From UMGS1994 sp944386155 (lineage in GTDB: Bacteria; Bacillota; Clostridia; TANB77; CAG-508): 64,000 bases of DNA. The position numbers and the translations under genes are program-made. Under the pieces are notes generated by a model. It did no database searches. It was given only the letters and a program-made list of their open reading frames with translations, and had not been told where the DNA came from. Below are positions 20,595 to 28,263 of the stretch, piece after piece. How positions within the stretch are numbered: position 1 is the stretch's first letter; every line of letters begins with the position of its first letter. Location of the stretch: positions 496,001-560,000 of the forward strand of contig OZ006973.1 of the NCBI GenBank assembly GCA_963931085.1, written 5' to 3'.

Positions 20595-21663
20595 ATGAAT
20601 AATAAAATTAAATGGCTTAGAGAAAAATTAAAAGGACAAAATTTACAAGGGATGATTGTATCGAACCCAACTAACATAAAATATTTAACAGGAATAGAAG
20701 CAGAAGGAACTTTACTTATTACATTAAGAGAAAATATATTTATAACAGATAGTAGATATATAGAATCAGTAAATACAATTCTTACAATTGAAGATGAAAT
20801 TTTAGTAAATGATAAAAAACATTTATCAAAAGATGATTATGCAAGCTTTTTTATGTTTTGCGAAAATGTGGGATTTGAAGAAAAGTATGTTACATATTAT
20901 GACTATATGAATTATATGCATATGTATAGAGTAAATTTAATGGAAACAGAAGGAATAATAGAAAGCCAAAGAATAGTTAAAGAAGATAAAGAAATAGAAA
21001 ATATAAAAAAAGCTTGTGAGATAACAGATAAATGTTTTGAGCATTTAAAAACATTTATAAAAAGAGGAATGACAGAAAAGGAAATAGCTTTTGAAATAGA
21101 AAGATTTATGAAAACAAATGGTGCAGATGGAGTTTCATTTGAACCGATAGTTGCATCTGGGCATAATTCATCTATGCCACATGCAGTGCCAACAACAAGA
21201 AAAATTAAAGAAGGAGATATTATTTTACTTGATTTTGGATGCAAGTATAAAGGATATTGCTCAGACTTAACAAGAACTGTTTTTATAAATTATGTGGAAG
21301 ATGAATATAAAGAGGTATATGATTTAGTTTTAAAAAATAATGAAATGACATTAAATGATATTAAAGAAGGAGCAAACATTAAAGTACTAACAAGAAATAT
21401 AAATGATGATTTAAAACTTCATGGACATGTTGCAATGCATGCTCCAGGTCATGGAGTTGGACTTGATATACATGAACAACCTATATTTACAACAAATTAT
21501 GATAATATGTTAAAAGCAAATATGGTAGTAGCAATAGAACCTCGGAATATATGTTCCAGGAAGGTTTGGAGTTAGAATTGAAGATACAGTCCAAGTTACA
21601 AAAGGTGGATCTGTTACTTTAACTAAATCTAGTAAAGATTATACAATAATAAAAAGTTTATAA
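20595..21663 (+). CDS. Xaa-Pro peptidase (M24 family), with a +1 event at a CGG codon
   Basis: Joined at 21543 the product is 355 residues, standard for this family of peptidases that release an N-terminal residue next to proline. A creatinase-like N-terminal domain (about 1-130) is followed by the M24 domain. Metal ligands visible are Asp in LLDFGCKYKGYCSDLTRTV, His in HAPGHGVGLDIHEQP, Glu in AIEPGIYVPG and Glu in GVRIEDTV. In frame, the ORF ends about ten codons past the site and lacks the last Glu. Skipping the C restores EPGIYVPGRFGVRIED. The start follows AGGAGGGG. Confidence 0.9.
21543..21546 (+). other. +1 recoding site CGGA in the Xaa-Pro peptidase
   Basis: Context CCT CGGA ATA. In-frame CGG. 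Reading GGA as Gly gives EPGIYVPG, an almost invariant motif of the family. Confidence 0.92.
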
Positions 21664-21719
21664 AATTATTTAAAATTAATAATTTAATATATAAAAATAA
21701 GTATGATAGGGGAGAAATT

Positions 21720-22319
21720 ATGGAAAAAGCATATTCTACAATAACTAAAGTATTAATCGTATGTATAGTTGCTACAATAATATGTACTATTATTAGAGTA
21801 AATTCATTAGATGTAATAATAGATGCAACAGATGAACTAGGAAATAATATTGAATCAATTAGAGAAAGTGATGAGGATGGAGAGATTGGAGATGTAGAAG
21901 GGTATGCAATACTCTTCAATGGACTTGCAATGGGAGCAGGATTTTTTGCGACAGCAGCATTATGGGTTGTTATTGTAGGGATAGGTTTTGTAACAATAAT
22001 AATTTTTACTGGTGCGATAATATTTATGCAAATATGTAAAGCTTTGGAAACAAGCACGGATCCTGAAAAATGGAAATTAGTAACGAGTAAAATATTATTT
22101 ATAATATATGCAATTGTTCATGCATTAATTGCACTTTTTGACGTATTATTTATTAGTTTCTTTACAATAGATGCAATAGTAGTTATTCTAGCTCTAGCAG
22201 TAAATTTATATCTATATGTGAAAGGAAGAAAAGAGGATAAAGTAGTAGTTGCTACTTCTGAAAATATTAATGAACCTAAAATAGAAGTAATTGATGAAAA
22301 TAAGGAAGGTAAGAAATAA
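21720..22319 (+). CDS. Integral membrane protein of unknown function
   Basis: 199 residues with about four transmembrane segments (roughly 8-27, 73-105, 125-140 and 145-168) and a charged C-terminal tail. An acidic extracellular-type loop lies between the first two. I recognise no family. It stands alone between the Xaa-Pro peptidase and efp, an arrangement in which pepP-efp are commonly adjacent. Confidence 0.65.
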   Translation: MEKAYSTITKVLIVCIVATIICTIIRVNSLDVIIDATDELGNNIESIRESDEDGEIGDVEGYAILFNGLAMGAGFFATAALWVVIVGIGFVTIIIFTGAIIFMQICKALETSTDPEKWKLVTSKILFIIYAIVHALIALFDVLFISFFTIDAIVVILALAVNLYLYVKGRKEDKVVVATSENINEPKIEVIDENKEGKK

Positions 22320-22435
22320 AGTAATAAGTAAAAACTCGTCAAATACTTGATTTTATAAGAAAAATGTAGTATTATAATTAAACGAATGATTTTGTTAAAT
22401 AAAAAAATAAATATATAAATTAATAGGAGGTTTTT

Positions 22436-23002
22436 ATGGCAGACGTATATATGGCAGGAGATTTAAGAAATGGAACAACATTCGAAATGGATAATTCAGT
22501 ATTTAGAGTAGTTGAATTTCAACATGTTAAACCAGGGAAAGGAGCAGCTTTTGTTAGAACAAAATTAAAAAATGTTATTACTGGAGCAGTTATTGAAAAA
22601 ACATTTAACCCATCAGAAAAATTACAAGGTGCAGAAATAGAAAAAAGAGATATGCAATACTTATATAATGATGAAGGTTTATATTATTTCATGGATAATG
22701 AAACATATGAACAAATACCATTAAATAAAGAACAAATTGGTGATGCTCTAAAATTCATGAAAGAAAATATGAATGTCAAAATATTATCTTTTAAAGGAAA
22801 TGTATTTGCAGTAGAGCCACCTATGTTTGTAGAACTTGAAGTTACATATACAGAACCAGGATTTAGTGGAAATACTACAACTACTTCTGGAAAACCAGCT
22901 ACACTTGAAAATGGTTATGAAATATCAGTACCACTATTTATAAATATTGGTGATGTTATTAGAATAGATACAAGAACTGGTGAATACATGGAAAGAATCT
23001 AA
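22436..23002 (+). CDS. efp: Elongation factor P
   Basis: 188 residues with the three beta-barrel domains of EF-P. It helps ribosomes stalled on polyproline stretches. The tip loop is HVKPGKGAAFVRTKLKN with Lys35 at the site modified in many bacteria. The C-terminal domain ends GDVIRIDTRTGEYMERI. It follows AGGAGG at 22428. Its proximity to the Xaa-Pro peptidase is typical. Confidence 0.96.
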   Translation: MADVYMAGDLRNGTTFEMDNSVFRVVEFQHVKPGKGAAFVRTKLKNVITGAVIEKTFNPSEKLQGAEIEKRDMQYLYNDEGLYYFMDNETYEQIPLNKEQIGDALKFMKENMNVKILSFKGNVFAVEPPMFVELEVTYTEPGFSGNTTTTSGKPATLENGYEISVPLFINIGDVIRIDTRTGEYMERI

Positions 23003-23026
23003 TTTAAAAGGAGAAAGCAAGAAGAA

Positions 23027-23422
23027 GTGTCAAAATTAGATGAGACTTATAGAAAGATTATTGAAACTTTAGAAAAGAATATTAAAGATGAAGCTGAACT
23101 TAATAATGCAAAAGAACAAATAGATAATATTGTTAAAGATGTGATAGAAAATTATGACAACATTTTTAATAAATATGATGAAAAGATCGATTATTTAGAA
23201 AAGCTTCAAAATGATTCTGAAAGAAGAATTGATGATTTAGAAAAAAGAATTAAATATTTTGAAAAATTATTAGAAATGGAAGATTATGATATATTTGTAA
23301 CTTGTCCATATTGTGGGTTTGAATTTCAAACAGAATATGATGAAACAATAGAAGAAATTCCTTGTCCAGAATGTGGAAGATTAATAGATATAGATTGGTC
23401 TGACGATGAAGAAAATGAATAA
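23027..23422 (+). CDS. CD1247-like coiled-coil and zinc-ribbon protein
   Basis: 131 residues. A long charged coiled coil (about 1-88) precedes a C-terminal zinc ribbon with CPYCGF and CPECGR. This arrangement is known from Clostridia next to efp, function unknown. The GTG start lies 13 bases from AAGGAG, so the start is only moderately certain. Confidence 0.78.
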   Translation: MSKLDETYRKIIETLEKNIKDEAELNNAKEQIDNIVKDVIENYDNIFNKYDEKIDYLEKLQNDSERRIDDLEKRIKYFEKLLEMEDYDIFVTCPYCGFEFQTEYDETIEEIPCPECGRLIDIDWSDDEENE

Positions 23423-23431
23423 TAATATATA

Positions 23432-23466
23432 ATAAAAGTAGTAAAAATATACTACTTTTATTTTTA
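23432..23466 (+). terminator. Intrinsic terminator after the efp operon
   Basis: ATAAAAGTAGTA pairs with TACTACTTTTAT around a short loop, with TTTTT after it. Confidence 0.88.
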
Positions 23467-23555
23467 TGTATGGATAAATTATTTTTAAATACGTAGTTGA
23501 CTTAAATTATATATATATATATAATTATTTCAAATATATGGAAGGAGAAATTACA

Positions 23556-24128
23556 ATGAAAACATTCGGAAAAATTATTTTAGTATTATTTATAATAGCT
23601 TTAATAGCAGGAAATGTAGTATTTGCAAAGATGTGGTATGATACAAACAAAAACTTAAATGATGAAAAAGCAAAACTTCAAGAAATGGAAACATCATATC
23701 AAGAAATGGAAGATTCATATGTAAAAGCATCTACTCAATTAGCTGATATGTCTAAAAGAAGTGAAGAAATAGACGAAGCTTATAATAGAAAATTAGAAAA
23801 TGTAAAACTAGAAGTAGTAGAAAATTCTGTTACAAAAACAGGACTTGAGTTAATAATTACAGATACTAGCGATTTACAATATCCATGGGATAATAATTAT
23901 TATTTAGAGAAAAAAGTAAATGAATCATGGGAAAAAGTAAATCCTATCAAAGAAGATGTTTCTGAAGTAGTTACTTACAAAGTAGATGAAAATAAACAAA
24001 TAAAACAAGTAATTGATTGGACAGAAACATATGGAACACTAGAAAGTGGAACATATAGAGTATGGAAAAATATAAAAACACCAGCAAGTGATATTAATGT
24101 TGAATCAAACGAATTTGTAATAGAATAA
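23556..24128 (+). CDS. Anchored protein with a coiled-coil stalk, function unknown
   Basis: 190 residues: a transmembrane segment (about 6-24), a coiled coil (about 30-78) and a C-terminal beta-rich domain with PWDNNYYLEKKVNESWEKV and LESGTYRVWKNI, resembling immunoglobulin-like domains found in some resistance or surface proteins. ATG 23556 follows GGAAGGAG; the ATG at 23538 is part of that ribosome site region. No function assigned. Confidence 0.7.
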   Translation: MKTFGKIILVLFIIALIAGNVVFAKMWYDTNKNLNDEKAKLQEMETSYQEMEDSYVKASTQLADMSKRSEEIDEAYNRKLENVKLEVVENSVTKTGLELIITDTSDLQYPWDNNYYLEKKVNESWEKVNPIKEDVSEVVTYKVDENKQIKQVIDWTETYGTLESGTYRVWKNIKTPASDINVESNEFVIE

Positions 24129-24188
24129 TACTAAAATTATTTAAATAAAAGTGAAAATGAAATAAAAATAAAAGAATATAAGTAATGT

Positions 24189-24222
24189 AAAAAGGAAGAT
24201 AGATTATCTATTTTCCTTTTTA
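24189..24222. terminator. Convergent bidirectional terminator
   Basis: AAAAAGGAA with ATAGAT pairs with ATCTAT and TTCCTTTTT. It lies between the plus-strand gene ending at 24128 and the minus-strand M23 gene, with A and T runs on both sides. Confidence 0.85.
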
Positions 24223-24820
24223 TATTTTAAATAAAGATAATGGATTAATTCGTATTCCATCTTTTTTTATAGTAAGATGAAGATGGCATCCTGTAGTAGC
24301 ACCATTAGTAGGATTACCATTTGAATCTTTATAAGGATTATTTTTTACGTTATATACATTTTTAGGTCCAACGTCTGCAATATTCATTCCTTTTACAACA
24401 TAATCACCTATAGATACTTTAAAATTTGGGGAGATGTGACAAAATGAAACTGAGTAAGTACTACTATCAGATTCTACTGTAATAGTATATCCGCCCTGCA
24501 CCACTAAATTCTAAAAAAGTTACATATCCTGATATACAAGAATAAAGTTTTGTTCCTTCAGAAGCTGCAATATCTATTCCAGAGTGGTAACTTGAAGCTC
24601 CTTTTGTAGGTGCATTCCTTTTTCCAAAATAAGAAGTTATTCGATGATTGTTAGGAAGTGGCCAAAAAAATTCTGCTCCAGATGTATCTAAAATTTCAAG
24701 TTCATTTAAAATTGCAGAATCATTTAATAAAAGTCCAGCAAAAGAAGCTTGGAATATGATATTTAAAAAAGTTATGATGACTAAAATAATTATAAAAAAG
24801 CGAAAAAAAGAACTATACAT
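24220..24820 (-). CDS. M23 family metallopeptidase, with a +1 event at a CGG codon
   Basis: Joined at 24493 (minus strand) the product is 199 residues. A hydrophobic N-terminus (about 5-28) suggests export or anchoring. The M23 domain has HSGIDIAASEGTKLYS, with His and Asp zinc ligands, and HLHLTIKKDGIRINP, with the final HxH. The CGG separates them: in frame, translation stops eight codons later without HxH. Skipping the C gives FSGAGGYTITVES. Such enzymes cut peptidoglycan cross-bridges. Minus-strand start follows AAAGGAA. Confidence 0.87.
24490..24493 (-). other. +1 recoding site CGGA in the M23 peptidase
   Basis: On the minus strand the context is GGG CGGA TAT. In-frame CGG. Reading GGA as Gly gives SGAGGYTITVES and restores the catalytic HxH. 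Confidence 0.88.
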
Positions 24821-24853
24821 TAAAATTCCTTTCTGTATAGTCCAAATAAAATA

Positions 24854-25477
24854 TTATTTATCTAATAAAGAAGAAATATCACTTACATTATTTATAATAT
24901 AATCATATTCTTCAGTAGAATTTTTGTTTTCATAACTTGCATAAGCAAATTTTATATTAGCTCTTTTAGAAGCGATACTATCTAAATTACTATCACCAAT
25001 ATAAACAGTTTCATTTTTTTCTAAAGAGAAATCATTAATTATTTTTAATAAAGATTCTGGATCTGGTTTTGGATTACTAACAATATCAGATGTAATAATA
25101 ACATCAAATAGATTTTTTATTTTAGTAAATTCAGATAATTCACAAAGTTCATCATAAGTTCTAGAAGTTACTATTCCTAGAAAACATTTATTATTTTTTA
25201 AGTTCTTAAGTTCTTTTTCTATTCCTAAAAAAAGATTAATTGTAGACTCGTTTAAATATTTATCCCAATATAAGTTAATATCTTTCATTGTATCAGAATT
25301 AATATCAATATTTATAAGTCTGAAAAATTCCTTTGTTGAAAGAATAGATAATTTATCCATTATATTTTCATCATAGGATTTTTTAGTAACTTTAAATAAG
25401 GCTTTTTTTAAACTTTCTTTTTCAATAGAATAACTATCTACTAAAGTTCTATCAACATCAAAAATAAAATTTCTCAT
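24854..25477 (-). CDS. HAD superfamily hydrolase, phosphoglycolate-phosphatase-like
   Basis: 207 residues. Motif I is FIFDVDRTLVDS, motif II is VTSR, motif III a Lys in NPKPDPESLL and motif IV YIGDSNLDSIASKRA. The helical cap between motifs I and II fits the phosphoglycolate phosphatase/beta-phosphoglucomutase branch. Substrate unknown. It is next to the M23 gene and probably co-transcribed from upstream of 25477. Arg replaces the usual Gly after the second Asp of motif I (DVDRT). Confidence 0.82.
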   Translation of the reverse strand: MRNFIFDVDRTLVDSYSIEKESLKKALFKVTKKSYDENIMDKLSILSTKEFFRLINIDINSDTMKDINLYWDKYLNESTINLFLGIEKELKNLKNNKCFLGIVTSRTYDELCELSEFTKIKNLFDVIITSDIVSNPKPDPESLLKIINDFSLEKNETVYIGDSNLDSIASKRANIKFAYASYENKNSTEEYDYIINNVSDISSLLDK

Positions 25478-25571
25478 AATAAGTTAAATCCTTTTAATAA
25501 TTATAAATATCATAAATATTATAAATTGTAACATATAAAACCTTTTTAGTAAAATAAAAAAGAAAAATATA

Positions 25572-25617
25572 TAGTAAAATATAAAAAAATAAAACGACTA
25601 TAATAGTATAGTCGTTT
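25572..25617 (-). terminator. Terminator of the split tRNA-Trp gene
   Basis: AAACGACTATA at 25592-25602 pairs with TATAGTCGTTT at 25607-25617. On the minus strand it lies directly after the tRNA CCA end and is followed by T-rich sequence. Confidence 0.75.
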
Positions 25618-25660
25618 GGCAGGGGCAGAAGGATTCGAACCCTCACGAGCGGTTTTGGAG
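25617..25660 (-). pseudogene. 3' half of a tRNA-Trp gene, cut by the integrated element
   Basis: Minus-strand sequence matches the 3' half of tRNA-Trp, from CTCCAAAACC in the anticodon loop through the T arm (GGGTTCGAATCC) to CCA. The other half lies at 36574-36614. Its ACCG anticodon-stem arm pairs with the CGGT of that right-hand 5' half, but not with the TGGT of the intact tRNA at 25830. This supports these two fragments as the original host gene. Confidence 0.82.
25651..25660. repeat. Left attachment-site core repeat
   Basis: GGTTTTGGAG, matching copies at 25864-25873 (in the element's intact tRNA) and 36574-36583 (right boundary). It lies in the anticodon loop and stem of tRNA-Trp. It probably marks the left end of the element. 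Confidence 0.75.
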
Positions 25661-25789
25661 TTCTGTTTAGCTCCATTTCATTCCATTTTATATCATTTCA
25701 CAATTATTTATATCTGTCTAACTAGCAACATTTATCTGTATATATTTGTTTATAATTTTCATAACTGATTATAATTGTTTATAAAGTTG

Positions 25790-25808
25790 GTCGGAAAATG
25801 GTCGGTAC
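25790..25808. repeat. Left copy of a 19-base end repeat, probable integrase arm site
   Basis: GTCGGAAAATGGTCGGTAC here and GTCGGCAAATAGTCGGTAC at 36473-36491 match at 17 of 19 positions in the same orientation. Each copy holds two GTCGG units 11 bases apart, suitable for arm-type integrase or excisionase binding near the element ends. Confidence 0.6.
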
Positions 25809-25829
25809 GAAAACTATCCCCTAAATAAT

Positions 25830-25904
25830 TGGCAGGGGTAGAAGGATTCGAACCCTCACACTTGGTTTTGGAGACCAGTATGCTACCATTAACATCATAC
25901 CCCT
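25830..25904 (-). tRNA. tRNA-Trp (anticodon CCA), carried by the element
   Basis: Complete cloverleaf on the minus strand: acceptor AGGGGTA pairs perfectly with TACCCCT, the T arm has GGGTTCGAATCC, the anticodon loop is CTCCAAA with anticodon CCA, and CCA is encoded at the end. The anticodon stem has four clear pairs (TGGT/ACCA). It lies just inside the left boundary, so it probably replaces the host gene the element has split. It reads UGG, not CGG, so it does not by itself explain the recoding. Confidence 0.93.
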
Positions 25905-26043
25905 ATATCTAAAAATAACAATTCTTATCTATTATACAATTGTTATTGAAAATTTGCAATATATTTTTGGAAAAAATTCAAAAATTCTGGAAAGTATTGA
26001 AAATTCAATAAAAATTTTATATTTTTTACTTAAAAGCATATAC

Positions 26044-26067
26044 AAACAAGCGTTCTTGTAGTATAAT
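26044..26067 (+). promoter_or_regulatory. Promoter with a possible SOS-like box
   Basis: AAACAAGCGTTC at 26044-26055 fits GAACNNNNGTTC except for the first base and ends six bases before TATAAT at 26062-26067. The box may be bound by LexA or another repressor. It precedes the gene at 26103. Confidence 0.4.
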
Positions 26068-26102
26068 AATTATAGGTATATTTTACTAGGAGAGTGTTAC
26101 AA

Positions 26103-26381
26103 ATGGAAAAAGAAATTTTGAGCAGACTATATGAAACAACTAATGGGCGTAAACCAACAAAAGAATACAATAATCTAAATAAAGAGTTACAAAAGGTAAA
26201 AGAAGAATTTTTAAAGGAAGTTGGCGAAGATAAACGAGCAGAATTAGAACACCTAACAGATATAATCTATGAAATGAATAGCATTTTAGGTAAAGAAGAT
26301 TTTTGCAACGGTTTTTCAACTGCTGTAAGATTATACATAGAAAGTACATATAATAATGATAAAGGAGATGACCAAGAATAA
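26103..26381 (+). CDS. Small helical protein of the integrated element
   Basis: 92 residues, charged and helical: LSRLYETTNGRKPTKEYNNLNKELQKVKEEF and FCNGFSTAVRLYIEST. The layout resembles short DUF6809-type proteins of Firmicutes mobile elements, which I state as a likeness only. ATG 26103 follows AGGAGAG; it ends against a convergent repressor gene. Confidence 0.65.
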   Translation: MEKEILSRLYETTNGRKPTKEYNNLNKELQKVKEEFLKEVGEDKRAELEHLTDIIYEMNSILGKEDFCNGFSTAVRLYIESTYNNDKGDDQE

Positions 26382-26400
26382 GTTGGGACATCTCCTCTTT
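26361..26400. terminator. Convergent terminator
   Basis: AAAGGAGATG pairs with CATCTCCTCTTT. It sits between the small plus-strand gene and the minus-strand repressor gene and overlaps the end of the former. Confidence 0.75.
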
Positions 26401-26403
26401 CAT

Positions 26404-26751
26404 TTAATTTTTAGAATTAACAATATAAGTAATAAGGTCAGTAACCATAGCCTTGTCCTTCTCGTCAAACAGATTAAGTGACTGAGTAATAAAAGCATCT
26501 ACATTAGTTTCTGGTACAGGAACAATACCAGATAAAATAGTATTGGCATCTACCCCCAACTCTTTGCAGAAACCAATTAAAGTTGGAATACTGATACCAG
26601 TTTTCCCATTTTCCACTAGGGAAATAAAGTTTGTAGATTTATCTAAAGCATTAGCAAGGTTTTCTTGACTAAGCCCTTTAAGTAATCTAATACGTTTAAT
26701 ATTTTGTCCAACTGCATAAGGAACATTAGACTCTAAAAATTTTTCGTCCAT
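26404..26751 (-). CDS. XRE family transcriptional regulator
   Basis: 115 residues. An HTH_3 domain covers about 12-68 with RIRLLKGLSQENLANALDKSTNFISLVENGKTGISIPTL. A C-terminal helical segment may dimerise. It is divergent from the zinc-ribbon gene at 26881; three CACTTTAAAA-type repeats between them are its probable operators. It is likely the repressor keeping the element quiescent. Confidence 0.9.
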   Translation of the reverse strand: MDEKFLESNVPYAVGQNIKRIRLLKGLSQENLANALDKSTNFISLVENGKTGISIPTLIGFCKELGVDANTILSGIVPVPETNVDAFITQSLNLFDEKDKAMVTDLITYIVNSKN

Positions 26752-26791
26752 AATAAAAGCACCTCTTTCCCTAGAATTGTACCAACAAAGA

Positions 26792-26843
26792 CACTTTAAA
26801 AGAATAAAATCACACTTTAAAATATGTAAGTGGCACTTGAAAA
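26792..26843. promoter_or_regulatory. Three-copy operator array overlapping divergent promoters
   Basis: CACTTTAAAA at 26792 and 26813 and CACTTGAAAA at 26834 are direct repeats exactly 21 bases apart, two helical turns. The last overlaps the plus-strand -35 box (TTGAAA at 26837, then 17 bases to TATGAT at 26860). A minus-strand -10-like TACAAT is near 26777-26782. This fits cooperative binding by the adjacent XRE regulator. Confidence 0.65.
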
Positions 26844-26880
26844 AATAAAGTGAATATGATATGATAGGAGCGTGAATAAA

Positions 26881-27058
26881 ATGTCAAATAATGTGGAAGA
26901 AAGTGCAAAAACAAAACCAGTTTTCTGTTGGAGATGTCGGCAGAGCATTATACGAGGATCCAAGAGGACACATAGGCTGTTTGAACACCAAATGTCATGG
27001 TTACCTATGGGGTGCAAAAAGATACAGCAAAGAACAATTAAAACAAGTCAGAAGATAA
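26881..27058 (+). CDS. Small zinc-ribbon protein, with a +1 event at a CGG codon
   Basis: Joined at 26938 the product is 58 residues: CWRCGRALYEDPRGHIGCLNTKC, with Cys pairs spaced as in a zinc ribbon, then a basic end GYLWGAKRYSKEQLKQVRR. Without the event the second half is unrelated and lacks the second Cys pair. The CGGC site here is decoded as glycine. ATG 26881 is better spaced from AGGAG than GTG 26872. It is transcribed divergently from the repressor; a DNA- or RNA-binding early regulator is an inference. Confidence 0.8.
26938..26941 (+). other. +1 recoding site CGGC in the zinc-ribbon gene
   Basis: Context TGT CGGC AGA. In-frame CGG. Reading GGC as Gly gives CWRCGRAL and the complete zinc ribbon. 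One of two CGGC sites. Confidence 0.83.
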
Positions 27059-27164
27059 AACAACAGTAACACTTTCTAAAAACAAGAGGGGGTGGAAAAC
27101 AAAAGATAAAAGGATTATTGTATTATAGATTTATTAAAATGTAGAAAGGAAAGGTAGTTTTAAA

Positions 27165-28208
27165 ATGAAAAAATGTGTAAAAATAAGTATTTTATTACTT
27201 ATAGTTGCAGTTGTTATTGGAATTATGCCTAATATTGTTAATGCAACTGACGAATCGCTTACAGAAACTGATGAAGTATATGTCGCTTGGACAGTAAAAA
27301 ATAATGCTGGAGAGGAAGTTGAAGGTATTAGAGGTGGTGGAGATTATGGTCTTCAAGACCTTGTTATTCCAGGATACAATGACTATACTAATTGTTATTT
27401 TGAATTAGTTGTTAATGCTTATGTAGGAGAAGAAATTAATATTGATAATTTTGGAACTTTTACATATTCTGGAGAAACTAGAAATCAATATGATATGGAA
27501 TGGTATATTTATGAATATGCTATTACAGAACCAGAAAACTATAACAAACCTTCGGAAGAAAATAATAGTTACAATTTTACAATTAATGTTGAAGAAACTG
27601 GGAAAAGTTATGAAAAATGGTTAGGATATAAAGTTGTTGGAGAAAGAAAAACATATAAAGTTGAAAGCGATAATATGTCAATAGCAGTTGAGGCAGGTGC
27701 TGAAACAGAATTATCTTTAAAAGCAGATGTAATAGAAAGTACAAACGATACATATTTAGAAATGATCCAATACATCAATACTAAATGTGATAATGAGTGT
27801 TTAGGTTCTTTTGATATATCTTTGGTAGGTGGAGAATATAAAGGAAACTTAACAATTACTTTTACAGTAGGAGAAAAATATAACGGTAAAGATGTCTTTG
27901 TATGCCATAAAAAAAGTGATGGAACTTATGAGGACTTTAGAGAAGTTGTAACAAATGGAACGGTTACTGTTACAGTTAGCGAATTATCTCCATTTATGAT
28001 TTCTTTAATCAATGAACAAACAACTCCAACTGATAATAATACTACTGTTGAAGATAATAATTCTAGCACAACAACCAACGATGAAAAGGAACTTGACGAA
28101 ACACCAAAAACTGGTACAATAGATTTAACTTACTACATAATACCAGTTGTAATAATATCAGCTGCTGGAATAATATTAACAATTAAAAGAAAACAAGCAA
28201 AACATTAA
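27165..28208 (+). CDS. Sortase-anchored surface protein
   Basis: 347 residues. An N-terminal signal peptide (about 1-28, ending near VNA) and C-terminal sorting signal: TPKTG at 313-317, hydrophobic segment 324-339 and basic tail KRKQAKH. The middle is acidic and beta-rich, with an immunoglobulin-like pattern. The class B-type sortase gene follows within 60 bases, with a hairpin between. Cargo of the element, perhaps modifying the host cell surface. Confidence 0.85.
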   Translation: MKKCVKISILLLIVAVVIGIMPNIVNATDESLTETDEVYVAWTVKNNAGEEVEGIRGGGDYGLQDLVIPGYNDYTNCYFELVVNAYVGEEINIDNFGTFTYSGETRNQYDMEWYIYEYAITEPENYNKPSEENNSYNFTINVEETGKSYEKWLGYKVVGERKTYKVESDNMSIAVEAGAETELSLKADVIESTNDTYLEMIQYINTKCDNECLGSFDISLVGGEYKGNLTITFTVGEKYNGKDVFVCHKKSDGTYEDFREVVTNGTVTVTVSELSPFMISLINEQTTPTDNNTTVEDNNSSTTTNDEKELDETPKTGTIDLTYYIIPVVIISAAGIILTIKRKQAKH

Positions 28209-28215
28209 AATCAAA

Positions 28216-28243
28216 AGGACTGGTAAAATATAAAGCCAGTCCT
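28216..28243 (+). terminator. Hairpin between surface protein and sortase genes
   Basis: AGGACTGG pairs with CCAGTCCT and is followed by ATTTTA. A weak T tract suggests partial termination, giving more surface protein than sortase. Confidence 0.65.
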
Positions 28244-28263
28244 ATTTTAAAGGAGCGACATCA

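Noticed and set aside
25494..25676. Minus-strand open reading frame of 60 residues
   Set aside because: It reads through the tRNA-Trp 3' fragment and its terminator; it has no ribosome binding site and no homology-like features.
26872..27069. Single-frame 65-residue reading of the zinc-ribbon gene
   Set aside because: The second half in this frame lacks the paired cysteines; the +1 reading is far more protein-like.
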